A stretch of 62,000 nucleotides of DNA, taken from assembly GCF_000003815.2 (NCBI RefSeq), contig NC_049979.1:5228873-5290872 (forward strand). Direction: 5' to 3'. The translations under genes and the position numbers were made by a program. The notes beneath the pieces are model-generated. The model made no database searches, was not told the origin of the DNA, and worked only from the letters and a program-made list of their open reading frames with translations. Each line of letters begins with the position of its first letter. The stretch's first letter is position 1. The stretch is from Branchiostoma floridae. Its lineage: Eukaryota; Chordata; Leptocardii; Amphioxiformes; Branchiostomatidae. Below are positions 52,432 through 61,945 of this stretch, in pieces.

Positions 52432-54934
52432 TTATACCAGAACCACTGCAAATCAAACTGTGTTGTACAACAATGTGCCTCACAGCAGTGCTCTGATTTT
52501 ATGCCTATTTTTGTTGGTTGATTAACTAACTTCTTTTACTGTTCTTAACTCTGTTGACATCCACTTTTCATTCATACAATTTTCCTTTGAAGGTCCATTC
52601 CTTGCAGTACACCTATGGCACAGCATTCCTTCATCTCCCTTTTGTACTATGATGTTGTAACTACCTGCCAATCGAACAAAATCAAGGCAGACTGCCCATG
52701 CACCTTGATTACAACACATTTCACCATTCCATCATTATCAATACATGTAATGTGAAAAGCATACACTTCACAGGCACATTATCAGTGAACAATACGACAA
52801 ATACAACATTGTTAGACCGCTATATGGATTATCTAATACAAGCCTACCCATTGCAATAATATTACAGAATGTACTAAAATTCATTTAAATGCAGTACAAA
52901 AGTTTACTGTATAAAAATAGTACTTGAAGCCAGCATATTGTACACATGTGAGAAGTAACTAAAATATCTACATCCTATAAACAGTTACACAATATAATTT
53001 CTACCAAATTGGATTGTACACCAAGGCATGACCGGTTAACATGCAGGTGTACTGTTCCAGTGTCCCTACTCAACAGAATGTGTTTTTCCTCCACTGACTG
53101 TCCATTAATTCAGAAAATGCATGGTTTAAAATGACATGGGTGAGACTACGGGTATGGCTTGACTGATCAGGGTTTGCAGAACCCACAGTTTGAGTAGAAA
53201 CGACCACATCTTCATGCACAATGGACATGAGATACGTAAGGTCATGCATCACTAAAATGGCTCCCTCCTATAAATACATCTATGATACCATAATACTTCC
53301 AGATATCTTGATACAAAGCTGAGGGGTTAATTCAGAAAACTGCGGGTAAGAAAATCCTATTGAAAAAACTTGAGAATGAGACTTGAATATTACAGTACAC
53401 TGATAGCACACATGCCATTGCTCAATACTGAGTATAACAGCATTATACAATCAGCAAAGAAAACCTGACAAACACATCATTTGAAAGTCTCAGGGTGTAA
53501 ATGTAACTTTATACATGTTTTTTTTTTTTGCTTCAACTGGAATATACAGAATCTATCTATCCGTCAACAAAGTGAAAGTCTGCCTCACGTCTGTCTCTTG
53601 GCACCATGTGTTATGGGTTGTGAGGTATCGTTAGCAACACAGTTTTCGCTACTAATATACATAGAACTAACATACATGCTTGACAACAGCTACAAATACT
53701 TCACTACAGCTATGTACACAAAATACATACAGTGACTTTAGACTTGGTCTGTGCTCCTTATGACTAGAGACTGCCCATGTTTCTACCCAGAGCTACTTGG
53801 TCAAATGTACAATAAATAGTAGGCAAGTTGTCACTGGGGGTCAAGTGGGATAAAGTAAAGCGACTGTGTGTACGGTTTCATTTGAATGTGGGCTTTTGTT
53901 CTAACACTTACTGGTATCTGGTTGCAGACAGCTCAGAAACTGTCACATGCTTAGTCAGCTAAATTTACCACTAAATCAATTAGAATTCAAAAGGTGTAAA
54001 AGATTCACTGACTTGCATCACAAAAATACTGTAACGTCTTTCCAAGAAGAAAGCTGTTGAATTGAGCCATATGTACTCAATATGCAGGCAAAATATGCCA
54101 GGCAAAGTAATCGTGTTGTTCACGAGGGCACAGATTATTCAGCTTTGCCGTTTCGTCCATACCCTGACAACTTCAAAAAGCTTAATATGCGTCTTGTGAT
54201 CTGCTTCTGTTGAATGAGTCGAGGTTTGTTAAAAAATTTTTGTCTGCATGTGTCTGAAGCTTCTTAACATTACAAGAGGGAGTTGGAGTAAGGAGCATGG
54301 TAATATAAACTAGCCTTGATTGCAGTTATTTGTGATATGGGTAGCCACCAGTCCACCACCTATTGCTTGTATAGCACTAGGATACATATTTCATTTCCTT
54401 ATCATGCCTATTAAAATACATTAATACCGTACACCTAATACAACACCGTTTATAACTGGATACACACAGCACTGATACAATACTGTTGACATTACACTAT
54501 CCCCCAGAACACCATCTTTTCAACAAGTACAAAATGGTACAAAAAATGTGTACAGGTGAGGGTAGGAGAGGACGCATCTTTGCTCTGACTAGTCTGAGAA
54601 CAAGTCACCACACAGGTGAATCTGACTGGCTCAACAACACACAGCTTTGCTACTATCGGGCTGAAAACCCATCAGTTGTTCCGGAAAGCCCACATGGTCC
54701 ACAACTTTGCCTGTATATCTCAGTGCCAAAAAGAAAGTTGATGCATTCAAAGTTCGTGTGGCATTGACATTGCCAACACCACTCTCCTTGCCTTGACTGC
54801 CTGTGATTAAAACGGAAGTACGATTGAATTTTGACTGTCGAGACGTATCGAAGGAACAGCATCTCAAATGCCTCCATGTAACTGGTATACAATAAAATAC
54901 TTATGACGCCGCCAGTTCCTATCCGTACCCTTCA
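52432..54934 (-). other. Probable 3' UTR and flank of Pou2
   Basis: No exon and no recognised transposon in 2.5 kb downstream of the Pou2 stop. Vertebrate POU2F genes have very long 3' UTRs, so part of this may be transcribed. I could not fix a polyadenylation site. Confidence 0.35.
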
Positions 54935-55760
54935 CTACTGTGTTTGCGCCAGTGTCTGTGGTTGAGTCTTTGGTGGGCTCTGCTGAATCTGAGTAACTGT
55001 GAAGGTGGTGTGGGGAATCCCCACAACTTGAGACCCCAGGGTCGAAATGGCCGATCCCAAGGTTGAAACCGTCGAACCAACGGTGGAGGCCGCGCTTGCC
55101 GGGCTAATCGTCGTACCTACTGGAGCGCCGATAGTAGAGACCGTCTGCGAGCCTACTGCCGAATCGATAGTGGACACTGCCTGTGAGCCAGCAATGGCGG
55201 AAACTACGTGCGAACCAATCGTAGACCCCAATGGTGACCCAATAGTAGAAACTGCGTGTGAGCCAATAGAGGACCCTACATGTGAGCCAATAGTGGAAAC
55301 AACATGAGGACTAATGCTGGACCCTATAGGTGAACCCATGGAGGACACGACGTGGGAACCAATGGCGGAGCCTATAGGAGAACCAACTGAGGACACAACT
55401 TGGGAGCCAATGGTCGACCCTATAGGTGAACCAATAGTCGACCCCACCTGTACAGCACCTATGGTGGAACCTATCTGTGGGCTAAGCGATCCCAAAGTGG
55501 AACCGATGGGAGAACCGATGGTGGATGCTATGGTTGAACCGATAGTGGTGCCAACGGTTGAGTTGGTTGATATGGGTGAGGTGACGATGGTGTCCGCCTG
55601 GTTGAGGGAAGACTGGGGGTTGATCCGCTTCTCCTTCTGTCGCCGGTTGCAGAACCAGACCCTGACCACCTCCTTCTCCATGCCGAGCTGTTCCGCTATG
55701 ATTCCGATCTCCTCGGAGGTGGGTTTGGGATTCTGAATGAACGCTTTTTCCAAAGCAACT
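54935..55760 (-). CDS. Pou2: Pou2 last exon: homeodomain C-terminal half and IGS-repeat tail
   Basis: Acceptor TTGTCTTGCAG. Encodes [40 protein letters not shown] (recognition helix with Cys50) and INPQSS. Then comes a low-complexity tail: many IGSPIGS, IGSTIGS and IGSHVVS units, then [19 protein letters not shown] and a TAG stop. Long open frames on the opposite strand (EPIVDP/EPIGEP repeats) are a by-product of this repeat. Confidence 0.95.
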
Positions 55761-58700
55761 CTGCAAGACAAAAGTGCATGAAATGTTACGCCATTCAGTA
55801 AAATCTCAAGTCTTAGATATCTTGTCCACATACTGTAATAGAAAAATGTTCGCGGTAAGACTGCCTCACGAAAACTGCGAACATAAAACCATCGCAAAAA
55901 TTTCTGCATTTACAGTAGTAATGGTGGGATGTAGAGGCCCATTCTAGCACTTACTCAGATCACTGATAATACTGTAAATGCAGAAATGTTCGCGGTGGAT
56001 TAATGTTCGCGGTTTTCGCGGTGACCACTTCACCGCGAACTAAAAACCACCGCGAACATTATGGTATTAGACTGCAGTCTATGGTGTTACCGCGAACTTA
56101 AATCCACCGCGAAAAGTCCCTTTTTCCGCTACCGCGAAATCAAATCCCCGTGAACTTAAATGCTGCATAATCAATCCTCACCTAACATTGGTCTCGATGC
56201 TGGTTCTTTTCTTCCGTCTCCTGCCCAGGACCTCGATGCTTCCGTGGGGACTCCCCAGCGCACCAGGGTTGGCCATGCTGGAGTCTGCGTCCTGCAGCCA
56301 CTTCTCCAACAGGGGCTTCAACTTGCACATGTTCTTGAAGCTCAGGTTGAGGGCCTCGAACCGCGAGATGGTGGTCTGACTAAAATCGTTCCCGTACAGT
56401 TTCCCCATGGCAAGACCCACATCTCCCTGAAAGGCAAGCAAAAAGAGTTAACACTAGTTCACCTTTATTCATGGAGTAAACTTTATCCGTTGTATTAAAA
56501 AACACGGTTATTAAGGGATATCAAGTTGACAGATGGTGGTGTCAAACTGTAATATGTGGAAATTATTGCCATTTGAAGCTACCCTCTGTGGACTTGATAC
56601 CCCTAAATACAGTGTTTTTTAATACAACGGATAAAGGCTACTCCATGGATAAAGGTTAAGAAGCGTTACAGCTTTATGCGTACATTCTTGTCTACTAGCT
56701 GTCCAGGAAAGTTCTCATTTGTACTTAAATGTTACTTTTTCCACTAACTGCTGAGTCGGACTGTTACAGAAGCACCACACTACACATCTACAGTAAAGAA
56801 ACACATCCACGTACTTGCGTGAAGCCAAGCTTGATGCGCCTTTGTTTAAACATCTTAGCAAACTGTTCCAACTCCTCCAGCTGACTGGGCTCGTCTCCTG
56901 ACGGGCCTGAAGACGTCACTGCTGACTTCTGGATCTGAAAGAGAGGTCCATCATTTGGCTATCTTGATAAGTATAAAATTGAACCATACAAACCTTACAG
57001 AAGGTAGAAACTTCTAGAATTTGGGCAACCTTTTTTTTTCTATTTACTTAGGATTCACAACAAGGCTCAATGGAGCCACTAAAGTGTTTTGGGAAGAAAG
57101 ATGTCTGTTAACCCGTGACTTAAACAGTTTCAGATTGTACCCCATAGGGAAGCAAGTCCTTGGAAGCTTATTCCATAGCGATGTAGTTCTAGGAAAGAAG
57201 CTCTAAGCATGGAACTTCCTCCTGTTAGGAGGATTATGAGGGAAAAAGGATGCTTTGCTTCTGTGGAAGTGACTTAAGAAATGCTTACCTGTATAGTCTG
57301 TATCTGTGGCTGAGTGTGGGTGGTGACAGGTAGCTGGGCTTGCGAGAGCGTCAGCACCTGCTGACCGATCGTGGACACACTGCCCTGCGTGGCGGCCACC
57401 TGCAGAATGAATAAAGAGACTCTTTTTTACACAACCATTATTTTCACGGAGGGAGCAAGGGGCCAGTCACTGGCCTAGGCACATAGGCAGGGTAGGCATT
57501 ATTTTATTCTCACTGACGTTTCAGTGAAAGTGTCACCTTCTTCAGGGTAATTCTGACTGGTGCACATTGTACTGCAGGACAGGTGTCGCTGCTCACAGTT
57601 CAGGTGTGTTTACAGACAGCTTGATGCAAATATTTACAATGCGGTCTTTAACAAATGGAGTGTAAAACATCCATAACTGTTGTCAATTAACAGTGAAATT
57701 ATGTCACAGTTTTGTGTACTTCTTAAGAATACTGTCCCACACATGACTGAGTCTGTCCCCCCTCATCTCGGTTCATAACTGGAGTAGACTTTCTGATCCA
57801 AACAGCCTCCTTTATCCAGCGCAGTGGGTGCATATTTTGAGTCTCTTTATTCAGTGACCTGATAAAACTATTGCATGTGAGATCGCATGGCGCAATCGGC
57901 AGAGTGTTAGGCTAAGGCCCAAAAGGTCCTGAGTTCGAACCCTGCCACGTCACCAATCTTGTGCCCTTGGGAAAGGCAATTGACACGACTTTCCTCACTT
58001 CACTCAAGTGAAAATGAGTACGATTCACCTGGACTCCAGGACGAATAGTGACTTATTAGTCACTAATGGAGATCCTAATTAAAACCAAACCAAACCTAAA
58101 CTATTCACCGACCTGCAGAATGTTCTGCTGCGGGATCTGCTGCTGCGGTGCCTGCAGGATGGCTGCTCCCTGCTGCGTCTGCACGATGGTGGGCTGGGCG
58201 GCCGCCGTGGTGGTCTGCTGTGTGGTGGGCTGGGCCTGCGTCTGGGTCACCTGAGGCGCAATCTTGGACAGACAGGGGAAAATGTGTGGAATGGGTCACC
58301 AACATGCAGCTCTGTTTCATGTGCACCTCTAAATGTATTACTGTAAATGTATTTGCGGGGATTTAATTTCGCGATAGCGGGAAAATAGACTGTTTGCGGG
58401 GTTTTGAGTTCGCGGTAGCGTCATGTACTGTAGTCATTTACTGCCATAGAAAAATGTTTGCGGTAGTTTTAAGTTCACTGTGAATTGGCAACACGAAAAC
58501 CGCGAACATAAAACCTCCGCGAACATTTCTGCATTTACTACGTCCACATTTTAGAAACAAAGTGCCTGATGAGACATTGTATAATACTAGACCCACATGA
58601 ACCTTCCAGAAATGAATATTCAAGTTATATATCAATACATATGCACAAGTTATGCTCTTGAATGATTTTTTTGTTACCTCTTGCACTTTTTGCTGTCTTT

Positions 58701-61192
58701 CAGTGAGTAAGTTTCAAATCACAATTTACTGTCCCAAAAACTGCCCAGTCGAGCTTCCGACTGGAAATGTGACCCTAACATTTCGCAGGTAAAAATGCCA
58801 CTGTCCCCGTGAATGAGATCAGAAGGATTGTTGATTATAATAAACTTGGCCTAAGTAACCCTTCATGGCTGACTCACCTGCTGTACTTGTTGAATCCCTG
58901 GCATCTGCGGCTGGGCCAGGAAAAACTGACCATTGCCGAGCTGGAATGTGTAAACAGAGTTAGTAACTGAATTAGTGTCTGTTCTTGTAAACTATCGCAA
59001 CATGTGTCCTCTGTCTTTAATAGTTTCTTCTTCTTGTGGCAGAGCTAAGATGTCACTAGAAAAAAAATGACCTTAATAAGACACCCACATTTCGTGAACA
59101 TGTCAATAAAGATAACCTTCAACTTCATATACACATAACCACTAGTGCCTTCCCCAACATAAAATAAAACTTCACAGCATTATAGGAATTATAATCTAGA
59201 AACTACAAAATGTTTCACAACAAGGTAGGTGACATTATGATTACACAACAGGAGGGTGAAAAGCTAGGCAACATTTTGCTTTTTTCAACACTTTATCACT
59301 GACTTCTTCTTCTAGGTAGGTTTTGACACCACCAGTAAGTTAGAACAGAGCTCTATCATAGATGAAACATGCTAGGGGAGTTGGTCGACCAGAAGAATCA
59401 TTTCGTCACCACATGATTCTTCTGGCCAACCGACTCCCCTAGCGTACTATTGACTCTATTTGTGTAACTTCTGGCCTGGTAGAGGCTAGATGAAACATGC
59501 GCTGACCTGTCCAGGCTGGAACAGCACGTACTGCTGCAGGTTCAGGTTCTGCTGCTGCAGCTGCTGCAGCTGGCTCAGGTCTGCAGCTGTCAGCTGGATG
59601 GCTGAGGTGGTCGTCTGTGCAGACACAGGGTCAATATCATATAGTCATCAGTAAGGGTGGGTACCGGTAAATTCAGGTCCAGGTCCGCTTCAGGTCCTAA
59701 GGGTCTGGACCTGGACCTAATTCAGTACGAGAAGACTAGTGAATGTGGTGTGATGGCAGGGGAGGGTAGAGTTGTGTACCAGTATGAGTAAGAAGGAGGC
59801 TAACCTGTGGTGTGACAGCTATCTGTGGATTCTGTACGGTCAAGTATAAGTATGAAGGAAGCTAACCTATGGTGTGACAGCTATCTGTGGGTTCTGTACA
59901 GTCAGGAACTGCTGTGGCTGTACCACTGGGAGGGTAGAGCTGTGTACCAGTATGAGTATGAAGGAAGCTAACCTGAGGTGTGACAGCTATCTGTGGGTTC
60001 TGTACAGTCAGGAATGGCTGTGGCGGTACCGGGTGTAGAGCTGTGTACCAGTATGAGTATGAAGGAGGCTAACCTGTGGTGTGTACCAGTATGAGTATGA
60101 AGGAGGCTAACCTGAGGTGTGACAGCTATCTGTGGGTTCTGTACAGTCAGGAACTGCTGCGGCTGCACAGTCTGCTGCTGCTGCGGTTGCTGCTGGCTGA
60201 CCTGCGGCTGGATGGCTGCCAGAAGGGTTCCCTGCTGCACCTGCTGCTGCAGAACAAGCTGCGCCTGCGGAACAGTGCACATCTTATTGAACAAAGTCTT
60301 CTTCGTTGCACAACCTCCTTTCATTCTTCAATTAAACATTTCGACAACCATCTGCCGTCTTAATCTTCAAAACGAGACAAATACTATCAGTGCTATATGT
60401 ACTAGACAGAGTTAGTGCAAACAGAACTTATCCTATTGTATTGTGACGTAATTACTTGATATTGGAATGTTCCCGAACGTAGTACGTAAAACATCCTTGC
60501 TGGGAGTGCACATCTTACTCCTCTGGACATGCCACGTCAAAGGCCACACAAATCTAATTTGTTGGTTCTCGGATTTTCAGCTGTGTGATGTGTCAGCTAG
60601 GACTAGGTAAAAAAATGTTGTGTTTCTTGTTTCCCTACCAACCCCAGAAAAACCCGTGAAGTCACATAGCTAATTTTTACAGTGGACCTGAAAAAATTCA
60701 GTAGATCGGATGTTGGACCGATTAGAGAATGAACAGAATATACCGGCACTACGGCTGCACAGGTTCACGTGTTTTGAGGCTTATTGGTCCAAGCCAATAG
60801 CAAGAGTGAAGTAGAGGAGATTTGATAGTCATTTTTATCAAGTTTCCACAGTCAAACTCAGTCTAACTTAACAAAGGTAGTTAACGTTGCTTACGTGAAG
60901 ATAGGATAGTCCACCAAACAGATTTCCGTAGCCATAGCCTTATTGTACATCAAACCTACCAGAAAATAGCCCTTAACTTAAGCTCTCACCCATTAAAAGG
61001 TGTGTTAACTAGCAAGAGAAGGCCACATACCTGGTTGAGTAGCTGCTGCTGCTGATGTTGTGTCAGGTGCAGTTGTGACACATTCTGCACCTGTTGCTGC
61101 TGGTGTTGTTGTTGTTGGTGCTGGGCTTGTGTTTCTTGCTGCTGCTGGGACTGCTCCAGGTCCTCACCTTTCACTTCCAGATTTAATGATGT
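54935..61192 (-). CDS. Pou2: Pou2 (Oct1/Oct2-type) POU-homeodomain factor, 3' nine coding exons
   Basis: The spliced minus-strand model is 61192-61031, 60264-60112, 59614-59507, 58940-58878, 58262-58113, 57399-57289, 56934-56815, 56426-56182 and 55760-54935 (1938 nt, 645 residues plus stop; N-terminus missing). Layout: Gln-rich activation region (1-249), POU-specific domain (about 265-339: [20 protein letters not shown] to [10 protein letters not shown]), linker, POU homeodomain (about 363-422: [12 protein letters not shown] to [13 protein letters not shown]), then a 220-residue Ile/Gly/Ser/Thr tail. [17 protein letters not shown] and [20 protein letters not shown] are class II POU signatures. 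The factor binds octamer DNA (ATGCAAAT) in the nucleus. All coding introns are GT-AG; eight exons keep phase 0 and the homeodomain intron is phase 2. Vertebrates have three POU2F genes; a lancelet is expected to have one. Confidence 0.95.
55831..55917. repeat. Short CTGTAA-family MITE in Pou2 intron
   Basis: Inverted ends TACTGTAA and TTACAGTA with GAAAAATGTTCGCGG and GCGAACATAAAACC inside; an 87-bp deleted copy. Confidence 0.65.
55970..56165. mobile_element. CTGTAAATGCA-family MITE, CpG-rich copy in Pou2 intron
   Basis: Starts TACTGTAAATGCAGAAATGT. Carries several TTCGCGG/CCGCGAA inverted pairs (CACCGCGAACT...AACATT) and ends CCGTGAACTTAAATGC. It stops 16 bp before the donor of the adjacent exon. 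Confidence 0.7.
56182..56426 (-). CDS. Pou2: Pou2 exon: POU-specific domain and homeodomain start
   Basis: Encodes [40 protein letters not shown] and EKWLQDAD, then a linker, then [13 protein letters not shown]. It is nearly identical to vertebrate OCT1 here. Ends in phase 2 (AG|GTGAGG). Confidence 0.97.
56449..56668. mobile_element. TA-flanked palindromic MITE, copy 2, in Pou2 intron
   Basis: Ends TAACACTAGTTCACC and TAAGAAGCGTTA, with inner inverted pairs ACTTTATCCGTTGTATTAAA / TTTAATACAACGGATAAAGG and GATATCAAGT / ACTTGATACC. Diverged copy of 10442-10672. Confidence 0.75.
56815..56934 (-). CDS. Pou2: Pou2 exon: start of POU-specific domain
   Basis: Encodes [18 protein letters not shown] then [20 protein letters not shown] and TQ. 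Phase 0-0; donor CAA|GTACGT is slightly weak. Confidence 0.95.
57289..57399 (-). CDS. Pou2: Pou2 exon: Gln/Thr-rich region
   Basis: Encodes [20 protein letters not shown] and [17 protein letters not shown]. Phase 0-0. It resembles the OCT1 activation region upstream of the POU domain. Confidence 0.88.
57490..57857 (-). mobile_element. Penelope-like element 3' end with GIY-YIG remnant and hammerhead-like motif
   Basis: In the minus strand, a fragment reads [20 protein letters not shown] then RDEGG and, one frame over after a G-run, [11 protein letters not shown]. This is the C-terminal end of the GIY-YIG endonuclease of Penelope-like retroelements, broken by a frameshift. About 170 bp downstream comes CTGAAGA, a small hairpin (GTGA...TCAC) and GAAACGTC (57515-57545), a hammerhead-like core. 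The rest of the enzyme is missing. It lies in a Pou2 intron in the sense orientation. Confidence 0.7.
57882..58091 (+). mobile_element. tRNA-derived SINE in Pou2 intron
   Basis: The tRNA-like head (57882-57953) has box A TGGCGCAATCGGCAGAGTG, box B GGTCCTGAGTTCGAACCC, and ends CACCA. The body has TTGTGCCCTTGGGAAAGGCA and CGACTTTCCTCACTTCACTC, a common metazoan SINE body. The tail AATTAAAACCAAACCAAACC is A-rich. The genomic CCA and attached body argue against a working tRNA gene. Confidence 0.8.
58113..58262 (-). CDS. Pou2: Pou2 exon: Gln/Thr/Ala-rich region
   Basis: Encodes [40 protein letters not shown] and [10 protein letters not shown]. Phase 0-0; likely transactivation region. Confidence 0.88.
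58339..58540. mobile_element. CTGTAAATG-family MITE in Pou2 intron
   Basis: Inverted ends TACTGTAAATG and GCATTTACTA. The interior has GCGGGGATTTAATTTCGCGA and CCGCGAACATTTCTG. It aligns with 61347-61545. Confidence 0.75.
58878..58940 (-). CDS. Pou2: Pou2 exon, 63 nt
   Basis: Encodes [20 protein letters not shown] and Q, matching the position of LQPAQFIISQTPQGQQG in OCT1. Acceptor TTCCAG, donor GTGAGT, phase 0-0. Confidence 0.9.
59371..59443 (-). repeat. Hairpin, 31-bp arms, 11-nt loop, in Pou2 intron
   Basis: Arms 59371-59401 and 59413-59443 (GCTAGGGGAGTTGGTCGACC start) match at 28 of 31 positions. In the Pou2-sense strand two of the three mismatches become G-U pairs. It may be a tiny foldback transposon or a structured RNA. 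Confidence 0.75.
59507..59614 (-). CDS. Pou2: Pou2 exon: [14 protein letters not shown] signature
   Basis: Encodes [20 protein letters not shown] and [16 protein letters not shown]. This is the best conserved part of the OCT1/OCT2 activation region. Phase 0-0. Confidence 0.93.
59770..60112 (-). repeat. Tandem copies of a Pou2 exon end and its splice donor
   Basis: Downstream (minus strand) of the exon at 60264-60112, its last 40-70 nt with donor CAG|GTTAGC and about 50 bp of intron recur four more times. The donor positions are near 60072, 59971, 59865 (TAG instead of CAG) and 59803. One unit (60042-60075) is truncated. Unit spacing is roughly 40-105 bp. Confidence 0.85.
60112..60264 (-). 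CDS. Pou2: Pou2 exon: Gln-rich region
   Basis: Encodes [40 protein letters not shown] and [11 protein letters not shown]. Phase 0-0. The 3' end of this exon is the source of the tandem copies at 59770-60112. Confidence 0.88.
60265..61030 (-). other. Pou2 intron, nothing else recognised
   Basis: Unique sequence. Two CCAAT-type motifs face each other near 60785-60800 (TTATTGGTCC and CCAATAGC), which is suggestive but not evidence of a promoter. Confidence 0.4.
61031..61192 (-). CDS. Pou2: Pou2 exon: first coding exon seen, Gln-rich
   Basis: Acceptor TTTTTTTCTTTGCAG then [36 protein letters not shown] and [13 protein letters not shown]. The TSL start falls at the same splice point as TSLQAAAQSLN in OCT1, so upstream coding exons must exist. 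I did not find them in 61193-62000. Confidence 0.9.
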
Positions 61193-61346
61193 CTGCAAAG
61201 AAAAAAAAACTATCTGTCACAAAGAGCAAACAGCTCTAATCTAATACTACTGCCATGCTTAACAATGAAAAAGGCATGTAGCGTGAACCAGGAGCTGGGC
61301 ACTTAGCATCAAACAACAAACATTCAGACGATCAAATCAGACAGAT

Positions 61347-61545
61347 AATGTAAATGCATTTAAGCTTGCGGGGATTTAATTTCGCTGTAGCGGGACAATG
61401 GAGTTTTCGCGGTGGTTTTAAGTTTGCGATAGTGCCATAGACTGTAGTCAAAAGCTATAATAGAAAAATGTTTACAGTTGTTTTAAGTTGGCGGTGCAAA
61501 AACTGTGAATATAAAACCACCACAAACATTCTTGCATTTACAATA
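61347..61545. mobile_element. CTGTAAATGCA-family MITE upstream of a Pou2 exon
   Basis: TAATGTAAATGCATTTAAGC at the left and CTTGCATTTACAATA at the right, with GCGGGGATTTAATTTCGCTG and TGGTTTTAAGTTTGCG inside. Confidence 0.7.
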
Positions 61546-61844
61546 CAGTGGAAGCCAGCTATTTGCAATACGCTTAGTCCCAAAAACCGGTTAGTTGCAA
61601 AGAATTTTGAAATCCAAAACCATTTCCCATTGGCGCTATTGTTTACAGCACCCCATATTTGCAAAGCCCAAATCGGCTAATCGGGAAAAAAATTCAAGTT
61701 ACAACGCATGTTAACCCCGAAATATGCCAAACAAATCACCAGAATCAGCAGGAATGAACCAAAATTTTCCCGTATAAAGATATCAGATCGCCAAAAGTAT
61801 CAAAACTGCCTGTTTTGAGTCCGAAAAGGCCGCGATTTCTATTC

Positions 61845-61945
61845 AATTTACGTCGCTAGCGCGCGGCCCGGCGGTTGCCGTGGGGAATCATGGGATACTA
61901 CACATGACGCCGCGTCCGCCATCTTTGTTTTCGTGATGGAAATGT
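61845..61945 (-). promoter_or_regulatory. GC-rich promoter-like block with YY1-type motif
   Basis: An isolated CpG-rich segment (GTCGCTAGCGCGCGGCCCGG) in AT-rich DNA. On the minus strand AAAGATGGCGGAC matches the YY1 motif often found just downstream of start sites, and TCCCATGATTC resembles part of the ZNF143-type element. The ATG there opens only a 24-codon frame. It could be the Pou2 promoter or an alternative first exon. Splicing its ATG frame to the exon at 61192 does not keep phase. Confidence 0.4.

Noticed and set aside
55047-55736. Long plus-strand frames with EPIVDP/EPIGEP repeats
   Set aside because: Antisense translation of the Ile-Gly-Ser repeat of Pou2; the minus frame is fixed by the homeodomain.
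57882-57953. tRNA gene with CCA end
   Set aside because: Boxes A and B are good, but the head is fused to a SINE body with an A-rich tail and CCA is encoded, so it is a retroposed SINE.
61848-61922. Coding first exon of Pou2 starting MADAASCVVS
   Set aside because: The frame stops after 24 codons, and splicing from GAC|GTAAAT to the exon at 61192 would be out of phase and hit a stop.
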